Of a stretch of DNA of 64,000 bases, positions 43,428 to 53,066 are shown piece after piece. The position numbers and the translations under genes are program-made. The first letter of the stretch is position 1. The number at the start of each line of letters is the position of its first letter. Source of the DNA: Lichenicoccus roseus (GTDB taxonomy: Bacteria; Pseudomonadota; Alphaproteobacteria; Acetobacterales; Acetobacteraceae); NCBI RefSeq assembly GCF_005844085.1, contig NZ_VCDI01000007.1, positions 62,001-126,000 on the forward strand. Direction: 5' to 3'. Below the pieces are notes generated by a model that worked only from the letters and a program-made list of their open reading frames with translations, made no database searches and was not told the origin of the DNA.

Positions 43428-44308
43428 CCGATCCCGGCCTGCCGACCCGCATCCTGCCGCGCATCGAGGCAGAGCCTGGCCATGCCGCGCGTCTCGAGCC
43501 GCCTGCCCGCGAGGCGCTGCCGGCTGCCGTCGCCGCCGATGCCGATCCGGTGCGCTGGAGTACGCCCGCCCTGACGTTGGGAGGGGCGGCGATCCTTGCC
43601 CTCGGCCTGGCCGCCTTGCAGACCGGCAACTTCGTTGCCGCCGAGTTCGACCGCGGCCGGGTGCTCGGCTGGATCACCCTCGCCGTCGCGGTGCTCGGCT
43701 TCGGGCTGATCCTGTCCGGCGTGGCGCGCGAGCTGCGCAGCCTGCTGCGGCTGCGCAGCGTCGACCGGCTGCGCCAGGAGCTGGCCTCGGGCGATGCGCT
43801 GGTCCGCACCCGGGCGGCACGGCGCTGGCTGCAGCAGGTCGATGGCGGCGAGGCGCTGCTGCCGTCGCTGGCGGCCCTGAACGACCCGGACGCCATCGTG
43901 CCGCTGCTGCGTGCCGGCGTGGAAGCCCGGCTGCGGGCGGCGTCGGACACGCTCGGCCGGCGGGCGGCGCTGCAGGTCGTGGCCGGCATGGCGGCGACGC
44001 CGGCGCCGTCCCTGGTGGTGGTGCTGGTGAGCTGGCGCGGCCTGCGGCTGATCCGGCAGGTCGCGGCCGTCTACGGGATGCGTCCAGGCCTGTTCGGCAC
44101 CCTCGCGCTGCTGCGGCGTTCGGCACTGGCTGCCGGTGCCGCCGCCGTCACCGAGGTCGCGGTCAACACGGTGGCCCATGCGGCGCTGAGCACGCCGCTG
44201 CTGGCGCACCTGGCGGGCGAGATGGCAGGTGGCGCAGTCGCCGCGCGTCGCATGACCGTCCTGGCGCGCGCCACCGCGGTGGCCTGCAGTCCGCTGCCGC
44301 CGGCATGA
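43424..44308 (+). CDS. ycjF: YcjF-family membrane protein (DUF697)
   Basis: GTG at 43424 overlaps the ycjX stop by 4 bp. 294 residues: after a 40-residue cytoplasmic head there are two membrane helices (LTLGGAAILALGLAALQTGN and VLGWITLAVAVLGFGLILSG). A basic helical region follows, and the DUF697 domain is near the C-terminus (APSLVVVLVSWRGLRLIRQV, VYGMRPGL). It acts with YcjX at the inner membrane; the molecular activity is not established. Confidence 0.8.
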   Translation: MTDPGLPTRILPRIEAEPGHAARLEPPAREALPAAVAADADPVRWSTPALTLGGAAILALGLAALQTGNFVAAEFDRGRVLGWITLAVAVLGFGLILSGVARELRSLLRLRSVDRLRQELASGDALVRTRAARRWLQQVDGGEALLPSLAALNDPDAIVPLLRAGVEARLRAASDTLGRRAALQVVAGMAATPAPSLVVVLVSWRGLRLIRQVAAVYGMRPGLFGTLALLRRSALAAGAAAVTEVAVNTVAHAALSTPLLAHLAGEMAGGAVAARRMTVLARATAVACSPLPPA

Positions 44309-44326
44309 CACCCGCCATCGCGGATC

Positions 44327-45106
44327 CTACTGCAGCATGGCGCTCACACGCAGCATGACCGGGTCCGGCGTCCCCCGCTCGCCTCGCGCACAGGGCACCG
44401 GCGCGAAGCTCCGTCCGTAGCAGAGATCGACCTCGCGCAGCCGCTGCCGGTGATCGAGCCGGACCGCCACGGCGTCAGCAGGCAGGCCGGGATTGGCCGC
44501 CGCCAGCGAGGCGCGCAACTGGCCGGCCGTCAGCACCCGCCCCGCCAGGCTTCCCGCCGGCGGCAGCGACAGCCGGTTCCAGATCGACGCCTCGCGGGCG
44601 AAGTAGTCGGCCGGGCGTTGCCAGCCGCAGGTGCCGTGCGCCGCCCATTCGTGCTGCAGCAGCGACGCGGACGGGGTCATGCACCACGCCATGCGCAGCG
44701 TCGCGATGTCGATCGGGCCGGCGGGAGCACAATATTGCGGATGCTGGCGGTCGTCGCCGTTCGGCCAGAAGCCGTGCAGCACGAAGCCGCGCGACGGATC
44801 GCTGCATTCGGCGTCGCCACGCTCGCCGGCGCGGCGTCCGGCGCCGGTCCGGCACCAGGCCGGCGCCCAGCTCAAGGCGAGGATGTAGTGGGTGACCGGG
44901 ATGTCGGGATGCACCTCGTCCGCGCGCGGGGGGCGAGGTGGGGCCGGCCGCAGGTCCTGCGGCACGGCGCATTGCGATGCGGCGATCGCCATCCCGCCGG
45001 ACGGCAAGGCGGCCAGCATTGCCAGCACCAGGATACCGGCCGCGCAAGGCCCCCTGCCCAGGGACAGGGACGTACAGATCGGCCGGCTTGATCGTTTCGG
45101 AATCAT
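44327..45106 (-). CDS. Secreted ribonuclease T2 family protein
   Basis: 259 residues from ATG 45106, whose N-terminus forms a signal peptide (CAAGILVLAMLAALPSGG). The two catalytic blocks of RNase T2 are present: CAS1 FVLHGFWPNGDD with the first His, and CAS2 LLQHEWAAHGTCGW with Glu and the second His. HYILALSWAPAWCR is the first strand, and several Cys fit the disulfides. It degrades RNA in the periplasm or outside the cell, like RNase I. An ATG at 45199 extends the frame but spoils the signal. Confidence 0.88.
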   Translation of the reverse strand: MIPKRSSRPICTSLSLGRGPCAAGILVLAMLAALPSGGMAIAASQCAVPQDLRPAPPRPPRADEVHPDIPVTHYILALSWAPAWCRTGAGRRAGERGDAECSDPSRGFVLHGFWPNGDDRQHPQYCAPAGPIDIATLRMAWCMTPSASLLQHEWAAHGTCGWQRPADYFAREASIWNRLSLPPAGSLAGRVLTAGQLRASLAAANPGLPADAVAVRLDHRQRLREVDLCYGRSFAPVPCARGERGTPDPVMLRVSAMLQ

Positions 45107-45189
45107 TTCGTAAACCCGGGCTGCGGGGGGGAACACTCCTGGTAATTGCCCGTTATCCCGCGCAAGCACCATGCCGAAAGGGGGCACGA

Positions 45190-45408
45190 ATGAAGCCAAA
45201 GACGTTAGTGGCGCGCGCCGGTCGCGTCATCGCTGCAGCAGCTCTTGCAGCCGCCTGCATCGCGCCGGCAGTCAGCGCTTCGGCGCAGCCGTATCCGCCG
45301 CCGCCGCCCGGCTGGGCCGGGCCACACTATTACTGGCATGGCCACCATTGGCATCATCGTTCGTGGGACTACGGCCCGCATCATCGCCGCTTCTGGCGCT
45401 ACTACTGA
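45190..45408 (+). CDS. Small secreted His-rich peptide, 72 aa
   Basis: ATG at 45190 follows AAAGGGGG. The signal peptide VIAAAALAAACIAPAVSASA is followed by a 40-residue mature region rich in Pro, Trp, Tyr and His (PHYYWHGHHWHHRSWDYGPH). Its many histidines could bind copper or another metal. Similar short His/Trp/Tyr-rich periplasmic peptides occur in alphaproteobacteria without assigned function. The start lies 84 bp from the divergent RNase T2 start, and a hairpin follows its stop. Confidence 0.65.
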   Translation: MKPKTLVARAGRVIAAAALAAACIAPAVSASAQPYPPPPPGWAGPHYYWHGHHWHHRSWDYGPHHRRFWRYY

Positions 45409-45426
45409 GCCGCAGCGGCTCGAAGG

Positions 45427-45453
45427 AGGGCCGGTCCGCAGGGGCCGGCCCTT
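45427..45453 (+). terminator. Hairpin after the His-rich peptide gene
   Basis: AGGGCCGG, 10-nt loop, CCGGCCCT then T: an 8-bp GC stem 18 bp after the stop, with almost no T-run. It lies just before the convergent end of the protease gene at 45472. Confidence 0.4.
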
Positions 45454-45471
45454 CGCACCTGGCGGATCCGG

Positions 45472-46380
45472 TCAACGGATCTTCGGCTGCACGAAGAGAC
45501 GACGCCGCGGATACGAGATCCAGACATGGTTCGACCGCAGGAAGTCCTCGCCGATCAGCGTGAAATCGGTGTCCGACACAGTGAACCTGTAGTTGCGCAT
45601 CGTCTCGTCGCCGATCTCGAGCGTGTCGAAGCGATGCCGGTGCGACCGCAGACGTTCCTCGTCGACGCCGATCGCGAATACCGCCGGATCGGACCGCAGC
45701 ATCTGGCGGGTCACTCCGGCGCGCGCGGCATCGTCCTCGGTGACCAGGGTGCCGACGGCGCCGCTATCCAGCACGGCGTCGATCGGGTGGCCATTCAGCA
45801 TCGCCTGCAACTCGATGCGCGTGCTCTCCAGGCGGATCGGGATGTCGAAGGCGGCGTCGAGTGGCCGGAGTTCGCCGCGGCACTGCCTCAGATCGTAGAG
45901 GGCGAAATGATGGCCCGGTACATCGAGGTCGACATCGTAGTTCGACAGGAAGTCGGCGCCGAACAGGCCCGCGACCCGCAGCCCCTGCACCGGTGGCCCG
46001 AAATCGCTGGCCACCGGCATCTGGATGTCACGCGCCACTCCATGACCGAGATCGAGCCGACGGACGGCCACCACCGGCGCCTCGACGACACCCCCGATGC
46101 CGCCGAGGCCGATGCGCCTGTCCGACGCGCCGCGGAAGCCGAAATGATCCGCCGTCGAGCGGGTCAGGATGGTCATCGCCGCACCGGTGTCGATGTAGAA
46201 CAGCACCGGCTCGCCCTCGAGCGTCGCCCGCACCGCCGGCAGGCGCGTGCCGGGCACGATCGGCAGGTCCGCGACGCGATCGATCCGGCAGGCCGGCGGA
46301 CCGGACGCGCTCTCGGCGCAGGCAGCCAGCAGGCCCGGCAGCAAGGTCGGCAGCATGATCGCCAGCAGCCGGACCAGCAT
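45472..46380 (-). CDS. Periplasmic aspartic protease-like lipoprotein with two retropepsin motifs
   Basis: 302 residues from ATG 46380, 7 bp after thiD. The N-terminal signal ends LLPGLLAAC, a lipobox. Two aspartyl protease-like units follow: VLFYIDTGAAMTILTRS (about residue 62) and IDAVLDSGAVGTLVTEDD (about 200), each with the Asp-Thr/Ser-Gly catalytic triad and a hydrophobic second motif (VAGLFGADFLSNYDVDLD; TLIGEDFLRSNHVWIS). Both halves being present in one chain gives a self-contained pepsin-like dimer instead of the usual homodimer of single retropepsins. The substrate is unknown. It is probably co-transcribed with glmM-thiD. Confidence 0.8.
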   Translation of the reverse strand: MLVRLLAIMLPTLLPGLLAACAESASGPPACRIDRVADLPIVPGTRLPAVRATLEGEPVLFYIDTGAAMTILTRSTADHFGFRGASDRRIGLGGIGGVVEAPVVAVRRLDLGHGVARDIQMPVASDFGPPVQGLRVAGLFGADFLSNYDVDLDVPGHHFALYDLRQCRGELRPLDAAFDIPIRLESTRIELQAMLNGHPIDAVLDSGAVGTLVTEDDAARAGVTRQMLRSDPAVFAIGVDEERLRSHRHRFDTLEIGDETMRNYRFTVSDTDFTLIGEDFLRSNHVWISYPRRRLFVQPKIR

Positions 46381-46387
46381 GGTCCGT

Positions 46388-47194
46388 TCAGTAATCCAGC
46401 CGTGCCGGATCGATGGTGATGCCGTGGTCGAGCGGCCCATGTCCGGCTCCATAGCCCGGGGCGTTGCGGATGGCGGTGCGGACATAGGCGCGGCCGCGCA
46501 GCACCGACTGCCGCAGGGTCATCCCCTGGGCAAGGCCGGTGGCGATCGCGCTGGCCAGCGTGCAGCCGGTGCCGTGGGTGTGGCGGGTGACGATGCGCGG
46601 CGCCTCGAACATCTCGACGCCGTCCCGGGTCGCCAGCAGATCCATGACCACGTCGCCGTCGAGATGACCGCCCTTGAGCAGTACCGCCGGCGCGCCGAGG
46701 GCCAGCAGCCCCTCGGCCGCCGCCTTCATCTCGTCCAGCGACCGGATCGAGCGCCCGGCGAGCACCTCGGCTTCCGGCACGTTCGGTGTGATCACGCTGG
46801 CCAGCGGCACCAGCCGGCCCTTGAGACTGCCGACCGCATCCATCGCCAGCAGCCGTGCCCCGCCCTTTGCCACCATGACCGGGTCGAGCACGAACGCAAG
46901 CCCGGGATGCAGTTCGATCCGGTCCGCCACCAGCTCGATGATCTCGACGCGGTCAAGCATGCCGGTCTTGAAGGCATCGGCACCGATGTCCCGGACGACG
47001 CAATCGATCTGCTGCCCGACGAAACCGGGCGGCACCGGCATGACGCCGTGCACGCCGTTGGTGTCCTGCGCGGTCAGCGCCGTGATCGCGGTCGCGGCAT
47101 AGCCGCCGAGTGCGGTGATGGTCTTGATGTCGGCCTGGATGCCGGCGCCACCTCCGGAGTCGCTGCCGGCGATGACCAGGACGCGTCCCTTCAC
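46388..47194 (-). CDS. thiD: Hydroxymethylpyrimidine/phosphomethylpyrimidine kinase
   Basis: Phosphorylates HMP and HMP-P for thiamine synthesis. GTG start at 47194, 31 bp after glmM. The N-terminal signature VLVIAGSDSGGGAGIQADIK binds the pyrimidine. TGMLDRVEIIELVADRI, VLDPVMVAKGGARLL and the anion hole THGTGCTLASAIATGLAQG near the C-terminus are all intact. The 268-residue length is standard. No TPP riboswitch is seen, as the gene lies inside the folP-glmM transcript. Confidence 0.95.
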   Translation of the reverse strand: MKGRVLVIAGSDSGGGAGIQADIKTITALGGYAATAITALTAQDTNGVHGVMPVPPGFVGQQIDCVVRDIGADAFKTGMLDRVEIIELVADRIELHPGLAFVLDPVMVAKGGARLLAMDAVGSLKGRLVPLASVITPNVPEAEVLAGRSIRSLDEMKAAAEGLLALGAPAVLLKGGHLDGDVVMDLLATRDGVEMFEAPRIVTRHTHGTGCTLASAIATGLAQGMTLRQSVLRGRAYVRTAIRNAPGYGAGHGPLDHGITIDPARLDY

Positions 47195-47225
47195 CGGACC
47201 GGCCTGTCCCGCATGTCCGGGGCGT

Positions 47226-48584
47226 TCATGCGGGAACCGCGGCGCGCCGGATCGTCTCGCACAGCCGGTCGACCACCTCGTCGACCAGCGCCGCGTCCTC
47301 GGCTTCCGCCATCACGCGCACCAGCGGCTCGGTGCCGCTCTCGCGCAGCAGCAGCCGGCCGCGCTTGCCGAGCAGGTCGTCGGCCCAGCGGCGCGCCTCC
47401 AGCACCGACGGGTCCTGCAGCGGCGAGACGCCGGCGAAGCGCTCGTTGCGCAGCTTCTGCGGGAACGGCGTGAACATGCGGCAGATCTCGCTGGCGGGCT
47501 GGCCGCGCTCCACCAGCACCGACAGCACCTGCAGCGCGGCGATCAGCCCGTCGCCGGTGGTGGCGAACTCCGACAGCACCATGTGGCCGGACTGCTCGCC
47601 CCCAAGGTTCATGCCCAGCTCGCGCATGCGCTCCACCACGTAGCGGTCGCCCACCGCGGTACGCTCCAGGCCGAGGCCCAGTGTGGCAAGGTGCCGCTCG
47701 AGACCCATGTTCGACATCACCGTGGCCGCCACGCCGCCACCCTCCAGACGCCCGGCCTGCTGCCAGGAGGTCGCGATCAGCGCCAGGATCTGGTCGCCGT
47801 CGATGGTGCGTCCCTGTTCGTCCACCACCACCAGCCGGTCGGCGTCGCCATCGAGACCGATGCCGAGGTCGGCGCGGTTCTCCAGCACCGCCGCACTGAG
47901 CGCCGCCGGGCTGGTCGATCCGCAGTCGCGATTGATGTTCAGCCCGTCCGGCACGCAGCCGATGCGGATCACCTCCGCGCCCAGCTCCCACAGCGCCGTC
48001 GGTGCCACGCGGTAGGCGGCGCCGTTGGCGCAATCGATGACGATCCGCAGGCCGTCGAGGCGGCGGCCGCGCGGGAAGGAGGATTTGGCGCTCTCGATGT
48101 AGCGCCCGGCGGCGTCGGTCAGCCGCGAGGCACGGCCGATCATGTCCGGCGCCGCCAGCTGCCCGCCAAGATCGCTGCGCATCAGGGTCTCGATCTCGGC
48201 TTCCGCCTCGTCGGAGAGCTTGAACCCATCCGGCCCGAACAGCTTGATCCCGTTATCCTCGAAGGCATTGTGCGATGCCGAGATCATCACCCCGAGATCG
48301 GCGCGCAGGCTGCGGGTCAGCATGGCGATCGCCGGCGTCGGCAGCGGGCCGACCAGGGTGACGTCGATGCCCGACGACAGGAAGCCGGAAACCAGCGCAC
48401 ACTCGATCATGTAGCCGGACAGGCGGGTGTCCTTGCCGAGCACGACCCGATGCCGGTGGGTGCCGCGCCGGAAGCGCAGGCCGGCCGCCTGGCCCAGTCT
48501 TTGCGCCACCTCGACCGTCATCGGGTCGGTGTTGGCGGTGCCGCGTATGCCGTCGGTGCCGAAGAGTTTGCGAATGGCGTCCAT
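47226..48584 (-). CDS. glmM: Phosphoglucosamine mutase
   Basis: Interconverts glucosamine 6- and 1-phosphate for peptidoglycan and LPS precursors. It starts [20 protein letters not shown]. The catalytic phosphoserine loop [16 protein letters not shown] is near residue 100, the metal loop [13 protein letters not shown] near 240, the sugar loop GGEQSGH near 325, and the phosphate loop [18 protein letters not shown] near the end. 452 residues. It starts 14 bp after folP, the widespread folP-glmM order. Confidence 0.97.
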   Translation of the reverse strand: MDAIRKLFGTDGIRGTANTDPMTVEVAQRLGQAAGLRFRRGTHRHRVVLGKDTRLSGYMIECALVSGFLSSGIDVTLVGPLPTPAIAMLTRSLRADLGVMISASHNAFEDNGIKLFGPDGFKLSDEAEAEIETLMRSDLGGQLAAPDMIGRASRLTDAAGRYIESAKSSFPRGRRLDGLRIVIDCANGAAYRVAPTALWELGAEVIRIGCVPDGLNINRDCGSTSPAALSAAVLENRADLGIGLDGDADRLVVVDEQGRTIDGDQILALIATSWQQAGRLEGGGVAATVMSNMGLERHLATLGLGLERTAVGDRYVVERMRELGMNLGGEQSGHMVLSEFATTGDGLIAALQVLSVLVERGQPASEICRMFTPFPQKLRNERFAGVSPLQDPSVLEARRWADDLLGKRGRLLLRESGTEPLVRVMAEAEDAALVDEVVDRLCETIRRAAVPA

Positions 48585-48598
48585 GCAGGCAAATTAGC

Positions 48599-49612
48599 CT
48601 AGAGGCGGATCGCCTGCCAGACGCGCAGCGCCTGCACCATCCCTGCGACATCATGCACACGAAGGATGCATCCGCTCAGGTCGAGCCCGCGCAGGCTGGC
48701 GGCGATGGTGCCGGGATCGCGCGACGCAGCGTGCGCAGCCCCACCGATGGTCCCGACGAAGCGCTTGCGCGACACGCCGAGCAGCACGCGCTGTCCGAGA
48801 TTGGCAATCAGGGGCAGCCGGCGCAGCACTTCCAGGTTCTGCGCGTCGGTCTTGGCGAAGCCGATGCCCGGATCGACCAGGATGCGCTCGCGGCCGATGC
48901 CGGCCGCCACCGCCGCATCGACGCGCAGGGCGAGTTCACGCACGACATCGACCGCGACGTCTTCATACCGGGTCAGCCCGGTCATGGTGGCGGGAGTGCC
49001 GCGCATGTGCATCAGCACGACCGCGCAGGCATCGCCTGCCAACGTGCCGGCGGCGGCCGGATCGTGCGCCAGCGCGGAGACGTCGTTGATCAGCGTCGCC
49101 CCGGCCGCCAGCGCCGCCTGCATGGTGGCGGCGTTGCGGGTATCGACCGAAAGCGCGACATGGCCAGCCAGCGCCTCGACCACCGGCAGGATGCGCTCCT
49201 GCTCGACATCCGGTGCCACCAATCCGGCGCCCGGCCTGGTGCTCTCGCCACCGATATCTAGCAGGTCGGCGCCGGCTTCGATCATCGCCATGCCCGCCCG
49301 GATCGCATCCGCGCTCGCCAGGTGCCGGCCACCGTCGCTGAAGCTGTCCGGCGTCACGTTGAGGATGCCCATCACCAGCGGCCCGGCAGGCAGGCCGGCA
49401 GGCGGCGGCGGCGACGAGACCAGGTGGAGCGATGCCTGCCAGTCCGGCGGCACGGCATGCACCGGAACGACGCACTCCTCGGAGGCGCCGATCAGGCGTG
49501 CGAGGGTGAAGGCAGCTCCCCCTCCCTGCAGTGGCAGGGCGAGGCGGGCGGCGATCGCGGCGGTCGCCTCCGGCCCGGTCAGCAGGCCGAGCGGTTCGAT
49601 GAGTTTCTGCAT
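48599..49612 (-). CDS. folP: Dihydropteroate synthase
   Basis: Joins p-aminobenzoate to dihydropterin pyrophosphate in folate synthesis; the sulfonamide target. ATG at 49612. An N-terminal extension of about 85 residues (unusual, but seen in some alphaproteobacteria) precedes the TIM barrel: LVMGILNVTPDSFSDGG, LLDIGGESTRPGA, LINDVSAL, VLMHMRGTPATM, ILVDPGIGFAKT and LLGVSRKRFVG. All binding motifs are intact. It is separated from ftsH by a strong terminator, so this gene starts a new unit with glmM, thiD and the protease. Confidence 0.95.
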   Translation of the reverse strand: MQKLIEPLGLLTGPEATAAIAARLALPLQGGGAAFTLARLIGASEECVVPVHAVPPDWQASLHLVSSPPPPAGLPAGPLVMGILNVTPDSFSDGGRHLASADAIRAGMAMIEAGADLLDIGGESTRPGAGLVAPDVEQERILPVVEALAGHVALSVDTRNAATMQAALAAGATLINDVSALAHDPAAAGTLAGDACAVVLMHMRGTPATMTGLTRYEDVAVDVVRELALRVDAAVAAGIGRERILVDPGIGFAKTDAQNLEVLRRLPLIANLGQRVLLGVSRKRFVGTIGGAAHAASRDPGTIAASLRGLDLSGCILRVHDVAGMVQALRVWQAIRL

Positions 49613-49623
49613 GATCCCGTACA

Positions 49624-49650
49624 AGCAAAAGGCGGGACCCGGGTCCCGCC
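49624..49650 (-). terminator. Intrinsic terminator of ftsH
   Basis: GGCGGGACCC directly followed by GGGTCCCGCC, a perfect 20-bp palindrome (49631-49650), then TTTTG on the minus strand, 28 bp after the ftsH stop. Confidence 0.75.
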
Positions 49651-49678
49651 TCGCTCCAGCTCCGGATCGACTGGTGGT

Positions 49679-51613
49679 TCAGCCCGGCTGTGGCGCCGGA
49701 CCGAGCCCGCCACCCGGCGGCGGTGCCGGATCGGGACGGAAGCCACCCGTGCTGGGCACCGACGCACGGCGGCTGTCCGGCATCGGCTCGTCCATCACCG
49801 TGCGGACCACCTTCTCGCCACGCAGCACCTGCCGCACCTCGGCGCCGGACAGGGTCTCGTGCTCGAGCAGCCCGTTGGCCAGCAGGTGCAGCTCGTCGAT
49901 GTGGCTGACCAGGATCTCCTTGGCGCGGTTGTAGCCGGCGTCGATCATCGCCTTGACCTCGGCCTCGATCTCGCGCGCGGTCTGCTCCGACACGTTCTTG
50001 TTCTGGGTTACCGAGTGGCCCAGGAACACCTCCTGGCTGTTGTCGCCATAGGAGATCATGCCGAGCTTGTCGCTCATGCCGAGTTCGGTGACCATCATGC
50101 GAGCCACCCGCGTCGCCTGCTTGATGTCGCTGGACGCGCCACCGGTGACCTTCTCCGGTCCCAGGATCAGCTCCTCGGCAACGCGGCCACCCATGATCTT
50201 GACCAGCAGGCCCTTCAGGTAGGCCCGGCTCTCCGACAGCCGGTCATTCTCCGGCAGGCTGAAGGTGACGCCGAGCGCACGGCCACGCGGGATGATCGTC
50301 ACCTTGTGCAGCGGGTCGCTCTCCGGCTCGTACAGCGCGCACAGCGCGTGGCCGCCCTCGTGGTAGGCGGTGAGGCGCTTCTCCTCCTCGCTCATCACCA
50401 GCGACCGGCGCTCGGCGCCCATCATCACCTTGTCCTTGGCGTTCTCGAACTCGCTCATCGCCACCGTACGCTTGCCGAGGCGCGCCGCCAGCAGCGCCGC
50501 CTCGTTCACCAGGTTGGCGAGATCCGCACCCGAGAAGCCCGGCGTGCCGCGCGCAATCACCTTGGGCTCGACGTCGGAGGCCAGCGGAACCTTGCGCATG
50601 TGCACGCGCAGGATCTTCTCGCGCCCGTTCACGTCCGGGTTCGGCACCACCACCTGGCGGTCGAACCGGCCGGGCCGCAGCAGCGCGGGATCCAGCACGT
50701 CGGGACGGTTGGTCGCCGCGATTAGGATGACGCCCTCGTTGCTCTCGAAGCCGTCCATCTCGACCAGCATCTGGTTCAGCGTCTGCTCGCGCTCGTCGTT
50801 GCCACCGCCCAGGCCGGCGCCGCGATGCCGGCCCACTGCGTCGATCTCGTCGATGAAGATGATGCAGGGCGCCGACTTCTTGCCCTGCTCGAACATGTCG
50901 CGCACGCGGGACGCGCCGACGCCCACGAACATCTCGACGAAGTCCGAGCCGGAGATGGTGAAGAACGGCACGTTGGCCTCGCCGGCGATGGCGCGCGCCA
51001 GCAGCGTCTTGCCGGTGCCGGGAGGGCCGACCAGCAGCACGCCCTTCGGGATCTTGCCGCCGAGGCGCTGGAACTTCTGCGGGTCCTTGAGGAAGTCCAC
51101 GACCTCCTGCAGCTCCTGCTTGGCCTCGTCGATGCCGGCCACGTCGTCGAAGGTGATGCGGCCCTGCTTCTCGGTCAGCATGCGGGCGCGGGACTTGCCG
51201 AAGCCCATCGCGCGGCCGCCGCCGGACTGCATCTGGCGCATCACGAAGAACCAGGCGCCGATCAGCAGCAGCATCGGCAGCCACTGCAGCAGGTAGCGCA
51301 GCAGCGGGTTGACGTCGCTGTCCTCGGGCTTGGCAATGACCTCGACGCCCTTCTCGGTCAGGCGCGGCACCAGGGTCGGATCTTCCGGCAGGTATGTCTC
51401 GAAGCTGGTGCCGTCGGTCAGCGTGCCGGTGACGTTGTGCTGCTGGATGGTGACCTGCCGCACCCGGCCGCCATTCACGTCGCCGATGAAATCGGAATAG
51501 GCGAGCTGCTGCGAGGCATGCTGGCCGCTGCCCGGCTGGAATACGTTGAACAGCAGCACGAGCATCACCGCGATGATGACCCAGAGCGCCAGGTTGCGGC
51601 CAAAATTACTCAT
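49679..51613 (-). CDS. ftsH: ATP-dependent zinc metalloprotease FtsH
   Basis: A membrane-bound AAA+ protease that degrades misfolded membrane proteins and, in many bacteria, RpoH and LpxC. Transmembrane helices are at residues 7-25 ([18 protein letters not shown]) and about 105-122 ([15 protein letters not shown]). The AAA module has [28 protein letters not shown] and the SRH region [20 protein letters not shown]. The zinc site is HEGGH (the common form is HEAGH) followed by a later Asp. 644 residues. No strong ribosome binding site precedes the ATG at 51613. A heat-shock-like promoter lies about 100 bp upstream. Confidence 0.97.
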   Translation of the reverse strand: MSNFGRNLALWVIIAVMLVLLFNVFQPGSGQHASQQLAYSDFIGDVNGGRVRQVTIQQHNVTGTLTDGTSFETYLPEDPTLVPRLTEKGVEVIAKPEDSDVNPLLRYLLQWLPMLLLIGAWFFVMRQMQSGGGRAMGFGKSRARMLTEKQGRITFDDVAGIDEAKQELQEVVDFLKDPQKFQRLGGKIPKGVLLVGPPGTGKTLLARAIAGEANVPFFTISGSDFVEMFVGVGASRVRDMFEQGKKSAPCIIFIDEIDAVGRHRGAGLGGGNDEREQTLNQMLVEMDGFESNEGVILIAATNRPDVLDPALLRPGRFDRQVVVPNPDVNGREKILRVHMRKVPLASDVEPKVIARGTPGFSGADLANLVNEAALLAARLGKRTVAMSEFENAKDKVMMGAERRSLVMSEEEKRLTAYHEGGHALCALYEPESDPLHKVTIIPRGRALGVTFSLPENDRLSESRAYLKGLLVKIMGGRVAEELILGPEKVTGGASSDIKQATRVARMMVTELGMSDKLGMISYGDNSQEVFLGHSVTQNKNVSEQTAREIEAEVKAMIDAGYNRAKEILVSHIDELHLLANGLLEHETLSGAEVRQVLRGEKVVRTVMDEPMPDSRRASVPSTGGFRPDPAPPPGGGLGPAPQPG

Positions 51614-51721
51614 CGGTGTTGCGTTTCCACAGTCACAGGTCCCTGCCCGACAGGCGCACAACCTGGATTACCCCGTGCCGACCATCGAAGTCGAGCAATC
51701 GGACGATCCGAGGTCCCCGGG

Positions 51722-51748
51722 GGTTGGGGAATTAGCGCCTGAGGCAAG
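51722..51748 (-). promoter_or_regulatory. RpoH-type promoter candidate upstream of ftsH
   Basis: Minus strand: CTTGCC, 13-nt spacer, CCCCAACC. The sigma-32 pattern is CTTGAA then CCCCAT with 11-15 nt between. It lies between tilS and ftsH with a leader of about 100 nt. Confidence 0.4.
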
Positions 51749-51822
51749 CATTACATGGGACGCGGTGCAACACCGGAAAGCCCCGCCGGCCCGCACCATG
51801 CGCTTAAAAGGTGAACATCGCC

Positions 51823-53010
51823 CTAGCGGGACATCGCGAAGAGCGCGTCCACCACCGCCGGCAGGCGAGGCTCGAAGACGAAGCCTGCTCCCGCAGGCAG
51901 CGCCAGTTCATCGCCGCCCTCGTCGATGAGCGTCGCCATGCCGGCGCGCACAGCCGCAGGGACGGTTCGTGCACGTCCTGCTTGCCGGGCCGGGGCGGCG
52001 CCGATCATGGCGCCGGCGGGAAGCGGCGCAGCGTTCAGACGCAGGCGGAACCGTCCGTCCCACAGCACGCCGTCGCCGGCCGGTAGCGGCGCCTGCACTG
52101 CATCCGCCTCGCGGACCAGCAGCCAGCCTGGGCCGAGCCGCCCGGCCGGCAGCAGCCGGGTGCCCCACAGCGTCGCCGCCCGCGAGCGTGCGACGAGATC
52201 CTCGACCGCCCCGGCCGGCGGCAGATGCGCGGCGCCGGCCACGGTACGGATCAGCGCCGCCAGCGCGCCGGGCGCCGGCAGCACCGCCGGCAGCAGCGCG
52301 AAACCTTCCGGCCGCAGCATCGACCCTTCGGCGAGCTCTGCAGCCAGCCGGCGCCGGCGCCGCATTCGATCGCCGCCCGCTTGCAGCGTGCCCCGCAGCA
52401 ACGCTTCGCGCGTCGGGACATCCGATGCCGCCAGTTCCGACCGCAGTCGACTGCGCAGCGCCACCGGGTCGCGGTTCGAAGGGTCCTCGATCCACTGCAT
52501 CCCGCACGCGTGCAGGGTCGCGCGCAGCCGCTCCGGCGCTGCCGGCAGGAGCGGCCGCAGCAGCCGCAGGTCGTGCGTTTCCAGCACCAGCGGCATGGCG
52601 GCGAGGCCGTCCGGGCCGCTGCCGGCGCGCTGGCGCATCAGGCTTGTCTCCGCCTGGTCGCCGGCATGGTGGCCGACCAGCAGATCGACGATGCCGGCCT
52701 CACGGCAGGCCTGTGCCAGCAAGGCGTAGCGGGCCTCGCGCGCCCGGGCGGCGAGACCCGGCCCCCGATCGAGACCCTCCACCCGCAGGATCCGGCTTGC
52801 CATGCCGATGCCGGCGAGCCGACCGGCCGTCTCCACGGCCTCGGCCGCGGACCCGTCGCGCAGGCCATGATCGACGATGAGCCCCAGGCACCCTGCTCCG
52901 GCACCCGCGGCCCAGCGCCATGCCAGCACCGCCAGGCAGAGCGAGTCGGCACCGCCCGACACCGCGACGGCGAGCCGTTCGACGCCACCCCAGGGCCCAA
53001 GGGGCCGCAT
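51823..53010 (-). CDS. tilS: tRNA(Ile)-lysidine synthetase
   Basis: Changes C34 of the minor tRNA-Ile to lysidine so that it reads AUA. The N-terminal PP-loop LAVAVSGGADSLCLAVLAW is near residue 13, then IVDHGLRDGSA, LLVGHHAGDQAETSLMRQRAG and IEDPSNRD, all family motifs. 395 residues from ATG 53010. The frame is open upstream with LGEAEFAAL before that ATG, which looks like the native TilS head, so the true start may be further back (a CTG at 53070 overlapping the ybgF stop). Standard order ybgF-tilS-ftsH. Confidence 0.9.
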   Translation of the reverse strand: MRPLGPWGGVERLAVAVSGGADSLCLAVLAWRWAAGAGAGCLGLIVDHGLRDGSAAEAVETAGRLAGIGMASRILRVEGLDRGPGLAARAREARYALLAQACREAGIVDLLVGHHAGDQAETSLMRQRAGSGPDGLAAMPLVLETHDLRLLRPLLPAAPERLRATLHACGMQWIEDPSNRDPVALRSRLRSELAASDVPTREALLRGTLQAGGDRMRRRRRLAAELAEGSMLRPEGFALLPAVLPAPGALAALIRTVAGAAHLPPAGAVEDLVARSRAATLWGTRLLPAGRLGPGWLLVREADAVQAPLPAGDGVLWDGRFRLRLNAAPLPAGAMIGAAPARQAGRARTVPAAVRAGMATLIDEGGDELALPAGAGFVFEPRLPAVVDALFAMSR

Positions 53011-53066
53011 CAGGGCGGCGAACTCGGCCTCGCCCAGCGCCTCTCGATGAACCTGGCCCGCCCGGT

